Origin: an uncultured Collinsella sp.
GTDB lineage: Bacteria; Actinomycetota; Coriobacteriia; Coriobacteriales; Coriobacteriaceae
Assembly (NCBI GenBank): GCA_958413895.1
Contig: CATYVQ010000017.1
Location: 1 to 38,116 of the forward strand
Direction: 5' to 3'
Length of the DNA stretch: 38,116 bases
Shown piece by piece: positions 1-6,794 of the stretch; the stretch's first letter is position 1, and each line of letters opens with the position of its first letter. The notes beneath the pieces were generated by a model. It did no database searches. It saw only the letters and a list, made by a program, of their open reading frames with translations, and was not told the DNA's origin. Made by a program: the position numbers and the translations under genes.

Positions 1-59
1 CCCGTAAGGAGTGTCCCAAACTGCCGGCAGAAAAGAAACGTCCCCATCTGCCGCAGTCA

Positions 60-80
60 TTTAAGAACGTCCCCAATGAC
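60..80 (+). repeat. Short dispersed repeat, copy 1
   Basis: A 21-base stretch beginning TTTAAGAACGTCCCC and ending AATGAC recurs exactly at 4707-4727. Shorter relatives of its GTCCCCAATGAC core lie at 4689-4700, and looser ones at 39-47 and 10107-10115. I see no transposase beside it. It may be a remnant of a REP-like element, but the family is not recognised. Confidence 0.6.
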
Positions 81-110
81 CACGCCGATGTTTTGGCCAC
101 GACAGCGAAA

Positions 111-205
111 GCCCGCCAAAGCGAGCAAGGTGCCTTGAAGCGAGGCGGCATTGACCTTCTGGTCATGCCGCCGAAGCTGAAAGGCAGATTGCCGCTCTGG
201 CGGGC
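111..205. repeat. Long imperfect palindrome (about 45-base arms)
   Basis: The left arm 111-156 and right arm 161-205 are near-complete reverse complements, with outer ends GCCCGCCA/TGGCGGGC and inner ends GGCGGCATTGACC/GGTCATGCCGCC around a four-base loop. Only a few mismatches and two single-base bulges interrupt the stem. It stands 45 bases past the end of lacC. A 61-residue ORF across it (93-278, +) has no codon or start support and is explained by the palindrome. It could be a REP or MITE-like element or a structured RNA. Confidence 0.7.
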
Positions 206-220
206 TTGCAGCGTCGACTG

Positions 221-248
221 GTTACGCGGTTTGGTAAAACCGCGTAAC
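221..248 (-). terminator. Hairpin at the end of the lac operon
   Basis: GTTACGCGGTTT (221-232) pairs with AAACCGCGTAAC (237-248): a perfect 12-base stem with a 4-base loop, two bases past the lacC stop on the minus strand. No strong T-run follows on that strand, so it may act as an mRNA 3' end stabiliser as much as a terminator. Confidence 0.6.
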
Positions 249-249
249 T

Positions 250-1185
250 CTAAAGCTCCGTTACTTCAACGTTGTTGAAGATCTCATCCCAGCGGTCCAT
301 GACCAGGTGGCCGGTCTTGGGATCCATGGCGTTGAGCTTGCCGCAGGTATTGGCGGTCTTGAGCACCGTGACGTCGTCGGCGCCAGCAGCAATGGCATGT
401 GCAAAGCCGGCGATGGTCGAGTCACCGGAACCCGTCGCGTTCACAGCCGTAATCGCAGGCGTCTTGGCGCGGAACGCGCGACCCTCATGGAAGCCCACCG
501 AACCGGCAGCGCCCATCGAAACGACAACCCAGGGAATACCGGCAAAACGGTCATCGGCGGCAAGCGCCTCGCGCAGGGCATCGACATCATCGGTCGTAAA
601 GGACGTACCCAGCAGGCCGTTAATCTCGGTCAGGTTGGGCTTTACGAGCTCAGGCTTAGCGTCGGACTCCAGCGCGGCCTCCAGCGATGCACCCGAGGTA
701 TCGAGCAGCACCTTGGCGCCCGCCTCCTCGGCGATCTTGACGAGCTCGGCATAGTAGCCGGCATCGACGCCACGCGGCAGCGAGCCCGAAAGCGTCACAA
801 CGTCCGCCTTCGCTGCAAGCTCGGCAAACTTGGCCGTAAAGGCCTCGAGCTCGGCCGGAGCGATCTGCGGGCCGCTCTCCAGCAGCTCGGTCTGATTACC
901 CTCGTGCAGAATATTCAGGCAAATGCGCGTCTCACCGGCGATGGGCACAAAGTCATTCTTGACGCCGTCGGCATCCATAAGCTCGGCCATATAGGCACCC
1001 ATGTGTCCGCCGAGCAGACCGGTCGCGAGCACATCGTCGCCCAACTGCAGCAGCACACGGCTCACGTTGAGGCCCTTGCCGCCAGCGGTCTTTTCGGGCG
1101 TCACACGGTTCACGTCGTCGATGATCAGCTTGTCGAGCTGATAGCGCGTATCAATCGACGGGTTCATGGTAACGGTCAGAATCAT
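250..1185 (-). CDS. lacC: Tagatose-6-phosphate kinase (PfkB family)
   Basis: This 311-residue sugar kinase phosphorylates tagatose-6-phosphate to tagatose-1,6-bisphosphate, the third intracellular step of lactose/galactose use after LacAB. The start MILTVTMNPSIDTRYQ is typical of the LacC/FruK branch of PfkB kinases. The GGKGLN motif is at residues 35-40, and the C-terminal GSGDS motif contains the presumed catalytic Asp255. I chose the ATG at 1185, preceded by AGGAG, over an upstream in-frame start at 1227. It is the last gene of a leftward lacA-lacB-lacX-lacC operon, 53 bases after lacX. A close paralogue of the same length lies at 24934-25869. Sequence alone cannot exclude 1-phosphofructokinase activity; the lacAB neighbours decide for LacC. 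Confidence 0.88.
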   Translation of the reverse strand: MILTVTMNPSIDTRYQLDKLIIDDVNRVTPEKTAGGKGLNVSRVLLQLGDDVLATGLLGGHMGAYMAELMDADGVKNDFVPIAGETRICLNILHEGNQTELLESGPQIAPAELEAFTAKFAELAAKADVVTLSGSLPRGVDAGYYAELVKIAEEAGAKVLLDTSGASLEAALESDAKPELVKPNLTEINGLLGTSFTTDDVDALREALAADDRFAGIPWVVVSMGAAGSVGFHEGRAFRAKTPAITAVNATGSGDSTIAGFAHAIAAGADDVTVLKTANTCGKLNAMDPKTGHLVMDRWDEIFNNVEVTEL

Positions 1186-1238
1186 GTTGAACTCCTGTTC
1201 CGGGGCGGCATAACCCGCCCCAAACATACGATAGCTCG

Positions 1239-2120
1239 TTAAAGGATCTCAATCTCAAAGCCGCGGGTGACGGTCTCCCCCGGCTTGGCCACCAGGCAGC
1301 CGCGCTTGTGCTCCAGAATATCGTCCTCGTCGGAGCAGGTGGACAGGCCGCCCCACGGTTCCACGGCCACAAAGTCGCCCTCGGGCTTGCTCCACACAAT
1401 CAGGTACGGCATATCGGGGAACGTCAGGCGCACGCCCTTGTCCTCGGTTTTCTTGGTCAACGTAACCACGCGGCTCTCGAGCACGTCAAAGATGGTCTCC
1501 GCGAAGTCAAAGAGTTCGTGGGTCAGCGGCAGGTCATGGCCAACCATCGGGTTCTTGCTGCGTTGCTCAACATCAATCAGGCCCGTCGCGGGAACGGCAG
1601 TACAGAGCTCGGCGGCCTCGCGCTGCTCAAAACGGAGCTCGTAGTCGTCATAGGACTCACCTTCGTCGAGCGGGCACTTAAAGCCAGGGTGACCGCCCAC
1701 AAAGAACGGCATGTCCTCGGCGCCCTCATTGGTCACCTCGTACGACACGGCCACCTTTTCCGAATCGATCGTGTAACGAGCAACGATCTTAAACGGATAC
1801 GGGTACTGCTCGAGCAACTCGGCATGGTCGGCAGAGCTTAGGCTCAGCGCGACCATATTGTCGCCCTGCTCCTCGAGCTTCCACTCCTGTTTGCGCGCAA
1901 AGCCGTGGCGGGCGAGCTTAACCTCGCGGCCGCCCATGGTCATTGCGTGACCGTCGCGAAGGCCGCCGCAGATCGGGAAACAAATGGGTGCCTGGCCCGA
2001 CCAGACCGCCGGGTCACCCTGCCACAGGTACTCACGGCCGTTAGCCGCAATAGAAGTGAACGACCCGCCCGCCGTGCTCAACGCCACGCGAACAGAACCG
2101 TTATCAAGAACAAACTCCAT
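1239..2120 (-). CDS. lacX: Aldose 1-epimerase family protein (LacX-like)
   Basis: This 293-residue protein belongs to the aldose 1-epimerase/mutarotase fold, in the branch found in lac operons as LacX. Such proteins probably interconvert anomers of a sugar or sugar phosphate; the exact substrate of LacX is not settled. Visible family features are the N-terminal GGSFTSI, the core RHGFARKQEW segment with its histidine, and GGHPGF in the middle. The ATG at 2120 (start MEFVLDNGSV) has a GGGAAGG site upstream, so I rejected the in-frame start at 2153. It lies between lacB and lacC. A second copy at 25929-26583 has lost its middle third. Confidence 0.8.
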   Translation of the reverse strand: MEFVLDNGSVRVALSTAGGSFTSIAANGREYLWQGDPAVWSGQAPICFPICGGLRDGHAMTMGGREVKLARHGFARKQEWKLEEQGDNMVALSLSSADHAELLEQYPYPFKIVARYTIDSEKVAVSYEVTNEGAEDMPFFVGGHPGFKCPLDEGESYDDYELRFEQREAAELCTAVPATGLIDVEQRSKNPMVGHDLPLTHELFDFAETIFDVLESRVVTLTKKTEDKGVRLTFPDMPYLIVWSKPEGDFVAVEPWGGLSTCSDEDDILEHKRGCLVAKPGETVTRGFEIEIL

Positions 2121-2239
2121 AGGAGCCTTCCCTTTCTTACGACAGCCCGCCAAGTCAATTGGGCTGATAGCAAACCGGCCCGCGCCCCATCACAGAAACG
2201 CGAGCCGTCAACGGACTAGTTAATTACGCCGGATACCCG

Positions 2240-2764
2240 CTAATCATGGTATTCGCCGCGGTCCCACTTCTCGAGGAACTCGTCAAAGAAGTGCGGGTCA
2301 GCCTGAGCCTCGGCGTCGGCCTTGTTGCAGGCATCGATCTTGGCGATCAGGGCATCGTGCTCGGGGGTCTTCTCGTAGGGCTCCTCCAGGAAGGCAAGCA
2401 TGATATCGGCCATCAGGAACTCGCCGGTGATCTTGCCGCCAAAGCCCACGATGTTGGCGTTGAGCTCACGACGGGCATACAGGGCAGAGGTCATGTCGCG
2501 GACCAGGGCGCAGCGGGCGCCGGGAACCTTGTTGACGGCGTTGGTGATGCCGATGCCGGTACCGCACAGGGCCACGCCAAAGTCGGCCTTGCCGCTGGCA
2601 ACAGCCTCGCCCACGGCCTTACCGTAGATGGGATAGTGCGTACGGGTGTGGCTGTAGGTGCCGCAGTCAAGCACCTTGTAGCCAGCCTGCTCCAGGCGGT
2701 CGGCCAGATAGATCTTCTCGTCCGTAACGATATGGTCGCAACCGATTGCGATGGTCTTCTTCAT
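2240..2764 (-). CDS. lacB: Galactose-6-phosphate isomerase, LacB subunit
   Basis: LacB pairs with LacA in a hetero-oligomer that isomerises galactose-6-phosphate to tagatose-6-phosphate in the cytoplasm. The 174 residues match the usual LacB length of about 171. It has the RpiB/LacAB fold: the IGCDH start with an Asp-His pair, and the CGTGIGI loop holding the catalytic cysteine, which in this family sits in LacB rather than LacA. The start ATG at 2764 has GAAAGGA upstream. It follows lacA by 63 bases and precedes lacX. RpiB is the main alternative, but the adjacent shorter partner makes LacB the better name. Confidence 0.9.
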   Translation of the reverse strand: MKKTIAIGCDHIVTDEKIYLADRLEQAGYKVLDCGTYSHTRTHYPIYGKAVGEAVASGKADFGVALCGTGIGITNAVNKVPGARCALVRDMTSALYARRELNANIVGFGGKITGEFLMADIMLAFLEEPYEKTPEHDALIAKIDACNKADAEAQADPHFFDEFLEKWDRGEYHD

Positions 2765-2827
2765 CAGAACGTCCTTTCGTCTGAATTCACAAGTTGAGGT
2801 AGAAGTTCGAGTTCTCGGTGGCTCTCG

Positions 2828-3256
2828 TTAGGCCATCTTGTTGAGCATGTCGACACGGATCTGGTGACGGCCGCCGGCGTACTGGGCGCGCAGGAACTCG
2901 CGGGCGATCTTCTTGGCGACCTCGGTGCCCACAACGCCCGGGCCCATGGTGACCATGCGCGAGCCGTTGTGCTCGCGGGTCATGTAGGCGGAACGCTCGT
3001 CGGAAATGTTGGCGACGACCATACCCTTGATCTTGACGGCGGCCATATAGGAGCCGACGCCGTACTTATCGAATGCGAAGCCCTGGGAATCCTTGTGCTC
3101 CAGCAGGTCCTTGGCAACGGCGGTCGCGGAATCGACAAAGTCCGCGGCAGGGGTCTCGGAATAGTCGACGACCTCGTGACCGTCGGCGATGAGCATCTCC
3201 TTGATGGACTCCTTCATCGACATACCGTCGGCATCGGAAGCGATTACAACCCTCAT
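2828..3256 (-). CDS. lacA: Galactose-6-phosphate isomerase, LacA subunit
   Basis: LacA is the smaller subunit of galactose-6-phosphate isomerase and works with LacB encoded just downstream. At 142 residues it has the classical LacA length. It carries the YGVGSYMAAVKIKGM and SDERSAYMTREHN segments typical of LacA and lacks the CGTGIG cysteine loop found in LacB. AAGGAGG stands 6 bases before the ATG at 3256. It is the first gene of the leftward lac operon. A small palindrome, TACGCA-GG-TGCGTA at 3275-3288, lies in the leader, and possible DeoR-type and paired 21-base sites lie further upstream. Confidence 0.9.
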   Translation of the reverse strand: MRVVIASDADGMSMKESIKEMLIADGHEVVDYSETPAADFVDSATAVAKDLLEHKDSQGFAFDKYGVGSYMAAVKIKGMVVANISDERSAYMTREHNGSRMVTMGPGVVGTEVAKKIAREFLRAQYAGGRHQIRVDMLNKMA

Positions 3257-3365
3257 GACATCCTCCTTGAGAGATACGCAGGTGCGTAGTTTCTGTTTGG
3301 AAGTGTTGAATCGCGTTCAGGTCCGGGCATCTGAATGTGCGGTTCTTCACTGTTCATGTTTATTT

Positions 3366-3380
3366 GAACACATTCGAACA
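3366..3380 (-). promoter_or_regulatory. Candidate DeoR/LacR-type operator at lacA
   Basis: GAACACATTCGAACA is a GAACA direct repeat with a 10-base period. Similar repeats are at 5306-5320 and 5387-5401 (upstream of lacF) and 21736-21750 (upstream of the DeoR gene). The shared motif suggests one DeoR regulator acts at all of them; this is inference. Confidence 0.4.
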
Positions 3381-3427
3381 GTAACTGCAACAACTATTTG
3401 TTTATCTTTGTTCTTTTTTGAACAAAT

Positions 3428-3461
3428 ACCGTTCACAGATGATTGCTGACCGTTTGGACCG
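3428..3461. promoter_or_regulatory. Paired 21-base-period motif, lacA copy
   Basis: ACCGTTCACAGA begins at 3428 and ACCGTTTGGACCGG at 3449, exactly 21 bases apart. This is one of seven such pairs in the window, here about 175-205 bases upstream of lacA. Confidence 0.45.
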
Positions 3462-3496
3462 GGCGCGGACATAGCGACCATGTGTTCAACAAGCAA

Positions 3497-3529
3497 AAGG
3501 GCGGCCGAGAACTCGTCTCGGCCGCCCTT
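3497..3529 (-). terminator. Terminator of the membrane protein gene
   Basis: A perfect 14-base stem (3497-3510 with 3516-3529, core GGGCGGCCGAGA) with a 5-base loop, followed on the minus strand by TTTTGCTTGTT. It lies 35 bases past the stop of the leftward gene at 3564 and separates it from the lac promoter. Confidence 0.85.
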
Positions 3530-3563
3530 CTCACGGTTGATCTTCCAAGGATCGCTTTGCCGC

Positions 3564-4595
3564 CTACTCAGACTGCCCGCTCTTCTTGGCATGTCTGGAC
3601 GGAGCGCTCAAGAAACGACCCGTCAGATAGTTCGCGGGACCGGAGATATCGATCCCCAGTAGCACGTGTCCTAGCCATAGGAACGCCACGAGCACCAGTA
3701 GAGGAATCACACACGAGGTCACGATCATCACAATGACGCCTTCGATGAGGTCGGTCACCTGCTGCACGATCTCGTCGGTCATCTGCTTGGCACCACTGGT
3801 TACCGACGTAACAAGGCTCGATGCCCCATCGGTCAACTGCTCGAGCACGTTTTTGGACTCCGTGGCCTCAGATTTTTTCTTGTTCGATTTTGAGCTGGTC
3901 TCGGCTGACTTGTCCGTGGTATCGGTCTTTTCCGCAGCGTCCGCAGCCTTTTGCTCAGCTTGCTCAATACTTACGCGATACGTTTCATCGACCTTCTGCG
4001 ACACCCATACGCTCGCAGGCACGAGCGCCATGCCGATCACGGCAACCACCAGCACGCGTGTCGCCACACGGCGCAGGACGGCGCTCGTACTCCAGCGCCC
4101 GTGAATGCCGAGCGACACCGCAAAGAGCACCAACGCAAACGGGATTAAGATGCCCAAGCCAATCGACCACAAAATCGTGAGCAAATATTTCTCTAGGTAT
4201 AGCACGGCAAGCACGATACCAAGGTTGCCTGAAAGCTGCGCGAGCTGCTCGGCAACCGGCGTTCCCGTATCACCCGGCAGCGCCGTAATACCCGCAGACA
4301 GCGCCACGCACGAGGTCGTGAGCGCCAAAACATTGCCCTTCTTTTGATCGATGACCTCGATGGTGGAGTCCCAAGTCTTGGTATCGGCGAAATGCGGTCG
4401 CGCTACAAAGCCCGACAGCAACGCCAGCACCACGAGCGCAACGATGATACCGATCTGCAGCTTTTTGTTTGCGCACACGACATCGGACAGGCTGGGCTGC
4501 AGCTCGGTTACCGTCGTGTGCTCGGTTATCTGGACAGGACGCCCATGAGCCATCTCGTGCGCGTCTCTTTTTTGTATTGACCCGTTATCCGGCAT
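3564..4595 (-). CDS. Hypothetical multi-pass membrane protein
   Basis: I do not recognise this 343-residue protein. It has a polar N-terminus (about 45 residues), a membrane segment near 46-66, probably a helical pair near 128-168, another near 185-205, a long Lys/Glu/Ser/Thr-rich coiled stretch near 205-275 containing KKAA- and NKKKSE-like runs, and a C-terminal hydrophobic segment near 285-315. AGGAGG precedes the ATG at 4595. It stands alone between lacF and the lac promoter and has its own terminator at 3497-3529. The charged middle could form a coiled coil outside the membrane. No catalytic motif is visible and its link to sugar use is positional only. Confidence 0.7.
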   Translation of the reverse strand: MPDNGSIQKRDAHEMAHGRPVQITEHTTVTELQPSLSDVVCANKKLQIGIIVALVVLALLSGFVARPHFADTKTWDSTIEVIDQKKGNVLALTTSCVALSAGITALPGDTGTPVAEQLAQLSGNLGIVLAVLYLEKYLLTILWSIGLGILIPFALVLFAVSLGIHGRWSTSAVLRRVATRVLVVAVIGMALVPASVWVSQKVDETYRVSIEQAEQKAADAAEKTDTTDKSAETSSKSNKKKSEATESKNVLEQLTDGASSLVTSVTSGAKQMTDEIVQQVTDLIEGVIVMIVTSCVIPLLVLVAFLWLGHVLLGIDISGPANYLTGRFLSAPSRHAKKSGQSE

Positions 4596-4706
4596 TTGGA
4601 TACCTCCTCATTCCGGCGTTTAATGCGAAAGAAAGTATACCCACCGAGCAAAAATCGAACGGGAGGACCAACGGAGCGCACCAAGACTGTCCCCAATGAC
4701 CAGTCG

Positions 4707-4727
4707 TTTAAGAACGTCCCCAATGAC
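4707..4727 (+). repeat. Short dispersed repeat, copy 2
   Basis: Exact second copy of the 21-base repeat at 60-80. A partial copy of its GTCCCCAATGACCA part stands just upstream at 4689-4702. The surrounding 4596-4820 has no gene that I can support. Confidence 0.6.
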
Positions 4728-4820
4728 TATCTCGGGATGAGTTGCGGTGGAATAGGGATTGTTTTGCGCCCGCCGGCCCCTATTCAGTCCTTATTTCACC
4801 GCAACTTGGAGGAGGACAGA

Positions 4821-4852
4821 AAAAGCCCTGTCGCGGGTGCGGCAGGGCTTTT
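4821..4852 (-). terminator. Terminator of lacF
   Basis: AAAAGCCCTG (4821-4830) pairs with CAGGGCTTTT (4843-4852); on the minus strand the stem ends in a T-run. It lies 27 bases past the lacF stop. Confidence 0.85.
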
Positions 4853-4879
4853 GGAAGGGAACTTGGTTGTGAGGGCTCG

Positions 4880-5218
4880 TTAGGCGAGCTTGGCCTCGAG
4901 CTCAGCGATGCGCTTGTAGGCATCGATGGTAAAGCGGGCCTGCTTCTCCAGGATCATAGTGGTCATGAGAGTGTCCTGAGCGTGAGCCATGATGAAGGTC
5001 ATCTCCATCTCGCCACCGCCGGCCTCCTGCGAAAGCAGCTTGGTCTGCGTGTCGTGGGCGCCGATAAGTGCATCGCTGGCATCCTTGTGCAGCTGTTCGG
5101 CCTTCTCAAAGTCACCCTCGCGAGCAGCATCGAGCGCTGCAAGCAGATCGGTCTGGGCGTCACCTGCGTATGCGACAATCTCGAATCCAACCATCGAGAT
5201 TTCTTCTTTGGTTGCCAT
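4880..5218 (-). CDS. lacF: PTS lactose/cellobiose-type EIIA
   Basis: This 112-residue cytoplasmic protein carries the phosphoryl group from HPr to the EIIB domain of a lactose-type permease. The MAHAQD motif holds the phospho-accepting His79 and the metal-binding Asp82 expected for LacF/CelC trimers. GAAAGGA precedes the ATG at 5218. It is monocistronic, with a terminator at 4821-4852, and is the only lactose-type EIIA in the window. The three EIICB proteins at 6795, 13336 and 16714 lack an EIIA domain, so this gene probably serves all three. Its promoter region carries GAACA repeats and a 21-base-spaced TGAACGGT pair, as at lacA. Confidence 0.9.
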   Translation of the reverse strand: MATKEEISMVGFEIVAYAGDAQTDLLAALDAAREGDFEKAEQLHKDASDALIGAHDTQTKLLSQEAGGGEMEMTFIMAHAQDTLMTTMILEKQARFTIDAYKRIAELEAKLA

Positions 5219-5300
5219 ATTGCGTTCCTTTCACATATGAACCAATGGAGAGCATCGCGTCCGGGCATACGCGCTGCGTTGTGTATGACAGAAACAATAA

Positions 5301-5401
5301 CATTCAAACAAAAAAGAACAGCGCAAAACGTAATTTTGAGCTATGAACGGTCACTATTCGCCCGTGAACGGTTTTTAAACCAATCTGAACAATATCGAAC
5401 A
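5301..5401 (-). promoter_or_regulatory. lacF control region with DeoR-like and paired sites
   Basis: Sequence 5301-5320 (CATTCAAACAAAAAAGAACA) closely resembles 21731-21750 (AATTCAAACAATAACGAACA) in front of the DeoR gene. GAACAATATCGAACA lies at 5387-5401. Between them, TGAACGGT occurs at 5344-5351 and 5365-5372, exactly 21 bases apart. Control of lacF by the DeoR protein and by a second factor is inferred. Confidence 0.45.
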
Positions 5402-5432
5402 CAATTAGCGGCAACCCAAACAGACCCGCGCC

Positions 5433-6437
5433 CTAGCGTACATCGCGCACCGTATCGCCCTCGACGAGCACGCCCGGAAACAGCATGTGCTCCACACCGG
5501 GTGCAGCGCCCTCGGCGCCGGCAATCTTGTCGACCGCCCACATGCCGACGCGTTTGTTGTCAAAGCGCACCGTGGTCAGGCGACGATCGGGCACGATATC
5601 GCCCAAACTATCGTCAACACCCACCACGCTTACGTCCTGGGGCACGCGCTTCCCGCGCGACTCGAGCCCACGGATGCAGCCATATGCCATGGCATCGTTG
5701 GAAGCATAAATGGCCGTACAGGTCGGATCGTCCGTCAGAGCCTGACCGGCGGCATATCCGCTCTGTGCCGTCCAATCGCCACGGATGAGTCGCGGCGGCT
5801 CAATACCATGAGTGCGCAATGTCTCGCGCCAGCCTTCCTCGCGCTGCATGCCCGAAAGCGAGCGCTCGGGGCACGAGATAAAGTGCACGGTCTTGTGCCC
5901 CTGCCCCAGCAAATACTCGACAACTTGGCGCGAGCAATCGAACTGGTCGTTATCGACCGTCGAGCATAGCGGGTGCTCCAGCATGGTAACGAGCACCGTC
6001 TGCATGCCGGGCAGCGGCTCGAAGGTGCCAAAGTCCGCCGGCATGCGATTCATAATCACAACCATGCCATCCACCGGCAGCGCGCTCATGCGTGACGATG
6101 CACTCTCCAGGGTATAGGGATGTCCATCTACTTTAGTAAGGGTGATGGCATAGCCGTGCTTGTCGGCGGCGGCGGCAAAGCCCTCCATACGGTCGAGGTT
6201 GCCGGTGCCGGTAATGTTGAACATGGCGACGCCGACGGTCTTAAACTTACCGCGGCGCAGCGATCGACCGGCAAAATTGGGGCGATACCCCAGCTCGCGC
6301 ATGGCGGCACGCACGCGCTCCTTGGTCTCTGGGCGCACGCTGGGCGAATCGTGCACCGTACGCGAGACTGTCTGCTCCGAGACGCCCGCGAGACGCGCCA
6401 CATCCTTAACGGAAACCGATTTTTTAACAGCGGCCAT
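5433..6437 (-). CDS. LacI-family transcriptional repressor, cassette 1
   Basis: This 334-residue regulator has an N-terminal LacI helix-turn-helix (VSVKDVARLAGVSEQTVSRT, about residues 8-27), a hinge with FAGRSLRRG near 55-63, and a periplasmic-binding-protein-like effector domain to the end (VEGDTVRDVR). It is read away from the EIICB gene at 6795. The 356 bases between them contain two AATGnnnACGTnnnCATT palindromes, which I infer are its operators. It probably represses cassette 1 and is relieved by a sugar or sugar phosphate. The start ATG at 6437 has only a weak AGAAAG ribosome site. The recognition helix reads SEQ where the other two regulators read SRQ and SLK. Confidence 0.88.
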   Translation of the reverse strand: MAAVKKSVSVKDVARLAGVSEQTVSRTVHDSPSVRPETKERVRAAMRELGYRPNFAGRSLRRGKFKTVGVAMFNITGTGNLDRMEGFAAAADKHGYAITLTKVDGHPYTLESASSRMSALPVDGMVVIMNRMPADFGTFEPLPGMQTVLVTMLEHPLCSTVDNDQFDCSRQVVEYLLGQGHKTVHFISCPERSLSGMQREEGWRETLRTHGIEPPRLIRGDWTAQSGYAAGQALTDDPTCTAIYASNDAMAYGCIRGLESRGKRVPQDVSVVGVDDSLGDIVPDRRLTTVRFDNKRVGMWAVDKIAGAEGAAPGVEHMLFPGVLVEGDTVRDVR

Positions 6438-6528
6438 AGGTCGATCTTTCTATGTCGACGATGCCATTGGTGGCACCCTACGCAGTCATTTTTAACGCCT
6501 TCAAGTATATCCAACGCCTCCCCCACCA

Positions 6529-6562
6529 TACGCTCACCACCCAAAACCTACCGTTCACCGAC
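6529..6562. promoter_or_regulatory. Paired 21-base-period motif, cassette 1 copy
   Basis: TACGCTCACC (6529) and ACCGTTCACCGAC (6550) are spaced exactly 21 bases. The first half is the weaker match, 7 of 10. Confidence 0.4.
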
Positions 6563-6595
6563 ATTTTTGCTTCCCCAAACGGCTTTTGGCGCCCA

Positions 6596-6613
6596 AATGT
6601 TAACGTTGCCATT
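6596..6613. promoter_or_regulatory. LacI-type operator 1a
   Basis: AATGTTAACGTTGCCATT has outer AATG/CATT arms and a central ACGT, the layout of a LacI-family site with a central CpG. It is close to the reverse complement of operator 1b at 6716-6733 (one mismatch). Confidence 0.6.
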
Positions 6614-6715
6614 GTGCAAACACAGAGCCACCGGGCGGCTCAAACGTTTACGCGCAAGGAATCGACGGTTCGCAGGCACAGGAACCACCGGTTCGCGTCT
6701 TTTTTTGTGTCCCAA

Positions 6716-6733
6716 AATGGCAACGTCAACATT
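6716..6733. promoter_or_regulatory. LacI-type operator 1b
   Basis: AATGGCAACGTCAACATT, with flanks extending the symmetry to CCAAAATG and CATTTTGG. It lies 61 bases upstream of the EIICB-1 start. Confidence 0.6.
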
Positions 6734-6794
6734 TTGGCAAGCAAACGTCAAAAGCTACCATCGTTGCTAACCCACCGACTCTTAGGAGCTTTGC

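Larger units (their letters stand above)
3257..3563. promoter_or_regulatory. Control region upstream of lacA
   Basis: This 307-base gene-free stretch holds the presumed leftward lac promoter. Visible elements are the leader palindrome 3275-3288, TGTTCA-N8-TGAACA and TTGTTC-T6-GAACAA inverted repeats between 3352 and 3425, the direct repeat GAACA-N5-GAACA at 3366-3380, a pair of ACCGTT sites 21 bases apart (3428 and 3449), and the terminator of the upstream gene at 3497-3529. I could not place a -10/-35 pair with confidence. Confidence 0.6.
6438..6794. promoter_or_regulatory. Divergent control region of cassette 1
   Basis: This 357-base region between lacI-1 and EIICB-1 contains a 21-base-spaced pair (6529 and 6550) and two LacI-type operators (6596-6613 and 6716-6733) whose centres are 120 bases apart, a spacing that would allow DNA looping. 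TTAGGAG lies before the EII start. Confidence 0.6.

Noticed and set aside
93..278. 61-residue ORF on the plus strand
   Set aside because: It lies across the long palindrome and the lacC stop, has no ribosome site and no recognisable protein pattern.
250..1185. 1-phosphofructokinase (fruK) for the two PfkB kinases
   Set aside because: The N-terminus is shared by FruK and LacC, but no fructose PTS or fruR lies near, while lacAB, lacX and agaS do.
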